DNA from: Nemertoderma westbladi
Lineage: Eukaryota > Xenacoelomorpha > Nemertodermatida > Nemertodermatidae
DNA: 64,000 nt
Assembly: GCA_032718475.1 (NCBI GenBank)
Contig: JAUCBJ010006628.1
Span: 1 to 64,000, forward strand
Reading direction: 5' to 3'
Below are positions 59,831-64,000 of the stretch, piece after piece. Every line of letters begins with the position of its first letter. Position 1 is the stretch's first letter. A program made the translations under genes and the position numbers. The notes under the pieces were generated by a model that saw only the letters and a program-made list of their open reading frames with translations, made no database searches and had not been told where the DNA came from.

Positions 59831-60249
59831 AGTCCGTTGTGCAGTATAATTATTTAGATAAGGCGCAGTGTGGTGACATTTAGGTAAGGAAGTTAAAACG
59901 CCCATATATTTTGCATCCATTCATTTTGTATAGTATGTAGCCCTACCTACGTAATTTTGTATTAGGATATATGTAGATAGTTCCAGGGTAGCGAGTTTAC
60001 TCGGACCCTGGATTTTGTGCTTGCTGATATTAGTTTGATAGGGCTAGCATATAGGGACGCTGTCCTGGCCATTCAGCAGCCAGAGACGTGATCCATTACC
60101 ATATATGGTAATAATTTGAGGGCATAGGGCTACAATCCGGTCTCCTTATTGGATTAACTGCTTCCAGGTTGGTTTAATGCTAGCATGGACTGGAGAGCCA
60201 ATGGGAGAGCGATTGAGTCACCTTATTGCATCACCCCATCGGGATCACC

Positions 60250-60256
60250 TATAAAT
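60250..60256 (+). promoter_or_regulatory. TATA-box candidate in LTR
   Basis: CCTATAAATTGG lies within a locally GC-richer stretch, a plausible Pol II promoter for the element. I saw no initiator I could pin down. Confidence 0.35.
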
Positions 60257-61740
60257 TGGCGGTGTGCCGGTAGGGCCTTTTGTTGTTCATATGTTCATGC
60301 CTTATCACATGACACACCCCTGTTACAATTTACTTGCTGAGCTGTCTCTAATTTTGTATTAGGATATCGTATTTTCTGCAATTTGCTAATTTTGATTAAT
60401 TTCTTGGAATGATTTGCTAGTACGATTACTTTGCTTGTGTTTCTCAATAATTCCTTCGATTACTGCAAATTACAATCGAACTATGATTTCTACCTTTGAT
60501 TGATGGTTCTATGTGATTCTTTTCTGCGCAATAATCCCAAGGGATTCCTGAGACTGTCAGACTTTGTGATTTGCATGCGCCGCTACGGTAGCTATTAGTA
60601 TCATGGAGGGCTAAGGTGCCAGTGGGTGGTGGGCGCATAGGGGGGTTGAGCGACTAGGAGAGAGCGGAGGATTCAAAGCGGGCAACGCTGGCCAGGGTCA
60701 CCGTTGCGGGCGGGTATCTTGCACTGCGGCACGCAGACCGATCGCCGGTACAGTATCTAGGGGGCTGATGATCCAGGTTTTGTCTCTATTTAGTATTAGG
60801 GGGGCAGGAATTGGGTTAGTTAGGAATCCTAGATGTACCCGGGAGAGGCCTGCGCGTATTGCAACGTTGAGTGTGGAGTACGAGTAGTGAATTGCACAAT
60901 TGTAAACTGTGATTTCTAACGCTGATTGGTGTGTTATTGAAGTGTGCCTAAGATTACGAATGCTTAGATAGGCGCTCTTTTTCCTTTGATTGATTTCTAT
61001 TTCTTAGTTACAATAATTAGTTATTGATTAGGTCAAAGTAATACGGCAATTTAGGCTATTACTAGCGAAACCTGTTGCGTGATAAATTAGAATTACGTAT
61101 TCTGGAACTCTTAGTAATTAGTACGCTGTTAAATATTTGTGACTGTAATTAATTAGTAAAAAATTAAGAATTAGTACGCAGCATAGCGGAGAGTAGCTAA
61201 GGTAATAATTAGTGTACTGTAAACTATTCACGCTGAGCGGTTATTTGCATTAGCGGGCAATCAGCTAGAACGCACTATTCGGTACACACGATACGCTAGT
61301 AATTTTGCTGGCCTAAAGCCAGTCGCGGGCAGTTTTAGACTCGGAGTGGTATTATCCACGTAGAAACAGATACTGTACCATTTTGATATTTTAAATATTC
61401 TCGCATTCACACATTACGTTAGGGAACCTCCAGTATTCGCGATTAGAAAGACGTAGGTAATAGCGTGCTTTAATAGTGATAGAATTAGGCGTAAGAATAC
61501 TCTGAGTGCAAGGCCTCTCGCACTCGTCTTAAGTAAGCTTAGGGAGCCGACTCGGGTTTATTGTTTTGGTTATTCCTGCGTGGCTCATAGATTCGAACAG
61601 TTAGCTCTCTATCGAGCAATCGGTAGAGAAAGGAACAAGCGATTTTGCAGGAGTTGTGTAAATTTAGTAAAATATATTAGCGGACGGCAGATTAGCGCCA
61701 TCTAACGGTAAGTAGCGGTTTGTATTTAGCAACCCTTACA

Positions 61741-63191
61741 ATTTAGTAATATCACGCTCCTGAGCCCCTTTACTTAACAGTAGAGCAGTCTTTGTGTCTT
61801 ATTGGTTAGACGAGAACTTATTAGGTTGGCAGAAGGATATTAACGGGTATTGGTCTGTTCAACAGTTCTGCTGTTAGTATAGAGGTCGCGGTTGTTTATC
61901 AGTAATACGCGTACTTGTTTGCTGTAGGCTGTAGCGTACAGTAAATAGAGTATTCTTAGGCTGTTAGTTTAGATTACTGATACTTCGTATCAGTAATACG
62001 CGCATATTGCTTTGCTGTACTGCGTATAGTAAGGCAGATAGTGTATTCTTAGGCTGATAGTAGTATCATAGTATTAGGCAATAAGTTTAGAGCACGTGAT
62101 CGTCTGCTGTAGGCTATAGGCTAGCGTACGGTAGAACATTGAGTATATTCATTCTATTAGGTTGTTAGTTTAGATTAACTGTATTCACTGGCTGCGTACG
62201 ATAGTACAGTAGTACATTAGGCTGATTGTTGTTACTGCGTACGGTAGAAGGACATTTGTTTGCCGTACCACACACAGTATCATTAGGCTGTTAGGTTGGT
62301 GTACTGTTTTACTTACTGTGCTGCATACAGTGAATGTACGGTAGTGCGTTTTGCTAATTGCGAATACAGCAGTTCCTTAGGCCTTAGGGCAAACAGTAAT
62401 TAGTAAGTTTTTTGAAAATTTTAGCTAGGTTTGCGAGAATTCAGTTTTCGGTCAAAATTATTTTGTAAAATTCTAGAGTTTTGTACCGGTATGTTAGGTA
62501 ACCGCTTAGTTAATTTATACCATCTGGAGATACATGGCAAGACGGAACTTCTGAGTTTGGGGTTCGTGTGGGTCTGCGGGTTCGGTTTGCAATCAGCGAA
62601 GGGCCTGAATCTTTGGACGCGGACGTGGAATCTCACAGCAAACAAGGTTAGTTGTTCTGTTGGCACCAGTGTGTTTGTGGAAGCAGTAAAAAATTACCGG
62701 TTGTTTAACTGCGAAGCTGAACTCAATTTATTAGTTAGGATATTTAGGTTTAGCCGGCCATGGTTTTTTGAATCGCTCAAGTTAGAGAGAGAGTTAGAGA
62801 GAGTCGCAACCCGAAGATGTAGCCACGCGCTAGTGGATACATATAATATTTGAAATTAAAATTACGTTGATTGGAGCTATATATATAAAATTAGAAATAT
62901 TCGGGTGGCAAGTTTATTTTGAATATTTTGTATTAGATTCAAAGTTATTTTGTGCTATACCGGTATTTAATACTATATAGTAGCTATATAATAATATTTT
63001 TTGTTTAAATATTGTGTTAGTATTTGCTATAACTATATACCCCATTAAATTCACAATATTGCATTGCGAATTTATTTGACATTTGGACCAACTGATTATT
63101 TGACAAATAATTTGACCGTATTTCGGTTAAATTATAATTATATCTCGAACTTTTGCGAGATTTTTGCCGGAAGGCAAATATTATTTAGACT
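61741..63191 (+). other. Leader between LTR and gag-like ORF
   Basis: About 1.45 kb, with many related short phrases such as GCTGTAGGCT, GCGTACGGTAG and TTAGGCTGTTAG at 61910-62330. A 140-codon open frame at 62431-62853 has no recognisable domain. Confidence 0.4.
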
Positions 63192-64000
63192 ATGAGTGTC
63201 TCAGACAAAGAGGCACTAGAGGACAGCTATGAGACGGCGGCCGGACCGCCGACTGACGATAGCGTAAATATTACTGTTGATGACAATGCCGACTATGACG
63301 ACGCAGCGAGCGACGCTGACGTAAGTGAACAGGAGGACGAGACAGTGACTAGTGAGGAAGAACAGCAGCCTCAGGTAATAGTATTAGGACCCCCTACCGC
63401 TACTGATAGGAAGGACTGTACGGCAGCCCGGACAGAGGTGAGTGATAGGGAGGGTAGTGTAGTAGAAGCGAGAGCCCGGAGCCCGGTTTCCAGACCTGTG
63501 GGTATGGTAAGTGCCGTGGTCCCGACGGCTGTTAGGAGTACCCGTAGTTCCCGAAATAATCCTTCAAGTCCACCGAGCGTAAGTCAGGTGAGCGAGAGAG
63601 AACTTGATATCGCGATAAAGAAGAAACTTCGCGCGCATGCCGGACATATAACTCGGACGGCGGACAAGGTAAGGAAGATGTTAGCTGATTCAGCGAACAT
63701 CGGGAGGGTAGAGTTAGTAGAGATTAGAAGAGGATATAACTCAGCGTTATTCAAGCAGACGGAGGAGCTTGCAGTCCTAGCGAAGAAGGCAGTAGAGTCT
63801 CAGTCGAGCGACGTAGCAACGAGGATTTACGACAGGGTTTTAGCAGCCTTGTTAGAGCACCGCGAGTTATCGGAGCGATTCCGACGAGTTAGGACAGAGA
63901 ACTGGCTGCTATGGGCATCACAAGCGCAGGCGACTCAGGTGAGTGACGCAGAGTTAAGAGACTTAGTGGAGCGGGAAGAGATCCAAGATAAGGAAGAGCG
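63192..64000 (+). CDS. Gag-like ORF of BEL-like element (partial, open at window end)
   Basis: ATG at 63192 opens a frame of 269 codons with no stop before the window edge. The first 110 residues are acidic and low-complexity (DDAASDADVSEQEDETV). A Ser/Arg/Pro-rich stretch follows, then from about residue 135 a helical, Arg/Glu-rich region (VSERELDIAIKKKLRAHAGH, later LLEHRELSERFRRVRTENWL). The layout suits the N-terminal gag of a BEL/Pao-type retroelement. GC content is clearly higher than in the surroundings. The assignment rests on position after an LTR-like sequence that is related to one before a recognisable BEL gag. There is no zinc knuckle yet in the visible part. Confidence 0.5.
   Translation, partial: MSVSDKEALEDSYETAAGPPTDDSVNITVDDNADYDDAASDADVSEQEDETVTSEEEQQPQVIVLGPPTATDRKDCTAARTEVSDREGSVVEARARSPVSRPVGMVSAVVPTAVRSTRSSRNNPSSPPSVSQVSERELDIAIKKKLRAHAGHITRTADKVRKMLADSANIGRVELVEIRRGYNSALFKQTEELAVLAKKAVESQSSDVATRIYDRVLAALLEHRELSERFRRVRTENWLLWASQAQATQVSDAELRDLVEREEIQDKEE

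Larger units (their letters stand above)
59673..61740 (+). repeat. Probable 5' LTR of a BEL-like element
   Basis: The segment runs from TGTTACGG to CCCTTACA (TGT...ACA ends). It interrupts LINE B at its left side, holds a TATA-box candidate and is followed by a leader and a gag-like ORF. The part at 60972-61195 is related to the LTR-like sequence at 26870-27130 upstream of a BEL gag. The second LTR is outside the window, so the right border is a guess. Confidence 0.45.

Overview
The window looks like nuclear DNA from an invertebrate animal. It is AT-rich, with intron-split genes, GT/AG splice sites, non-LTR, LTR and Penelope-type retroelements, hAT-type and other DNA transposons, tRNA-derived SINE-like sequences and many satellites. 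A CR1-like LINE carrying a 2A-like peptide and a PHD-type finger fits groups such as echinoderms, hemichordates, lancelets or molluscs, but I cannot name the species. I saw no bacterial genes and no CRISPR array.

The host genes appear to be two tandem, same-strand (+) members of one family of secreted proteins. Gene 1 has exons at 1167-1283, 4668-4743, possibly 21489-21524, and a large last exon at 40356-41791. That last exon encodes four LDL-receptor class A modules and a C-terminal fibrinogen-related domain (FReD). Gene 2 begins with a signal-peptide exon at 50352-50453 and continues with exons at 55704-55817 and 57772-57847 that are clear paralogues of the first two gene 1 exons. Its 3' half lies beyond the window or is displaced by insertions. 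Exon phases are compatible throughout, and the flanking introns are also homologous, so this is a segmental duplication. Joining the shared 5' exons to the LDLa-FReD exon is inference.

The rest is mostly mobile DNA, often nested. In order: a dead Penelope-like RT (2.2-3.0 kb); hairpins and palindromes (6.8, 8.2 and 10.4 kb); a CR1-like LINE (10.9-14.2 kb, continuing at 19.6-19.85 kb) split by a GGACACTT-repeat transposon that itself holds a hAT element; a second LINE (21.8-26.4 kb) carrying two same-family LINE insertions with target duplications and a TTAA-flanked G-run MITE; a decayed BEL/Pao element (26.9-31.2 kb); an unrecognised decayed ORF with a zinc knuckle (32.9-35.2 kb, resuming at 39.9 kb) split by a 4.7-kb DNA transposon with about 0.6-kb inverted repeats, an 8-bp target duplication, an unassigned transposase and six 164-bp satellite copies; a decayed Gypsy-type element (50.9-54.3 kb, minus strand); repeat-rich MITEs (54.4-57.3 kb); another LINE copy; and a BEL-like LTR element whose gag-like ORF runs off the end of the window (63192-64000).
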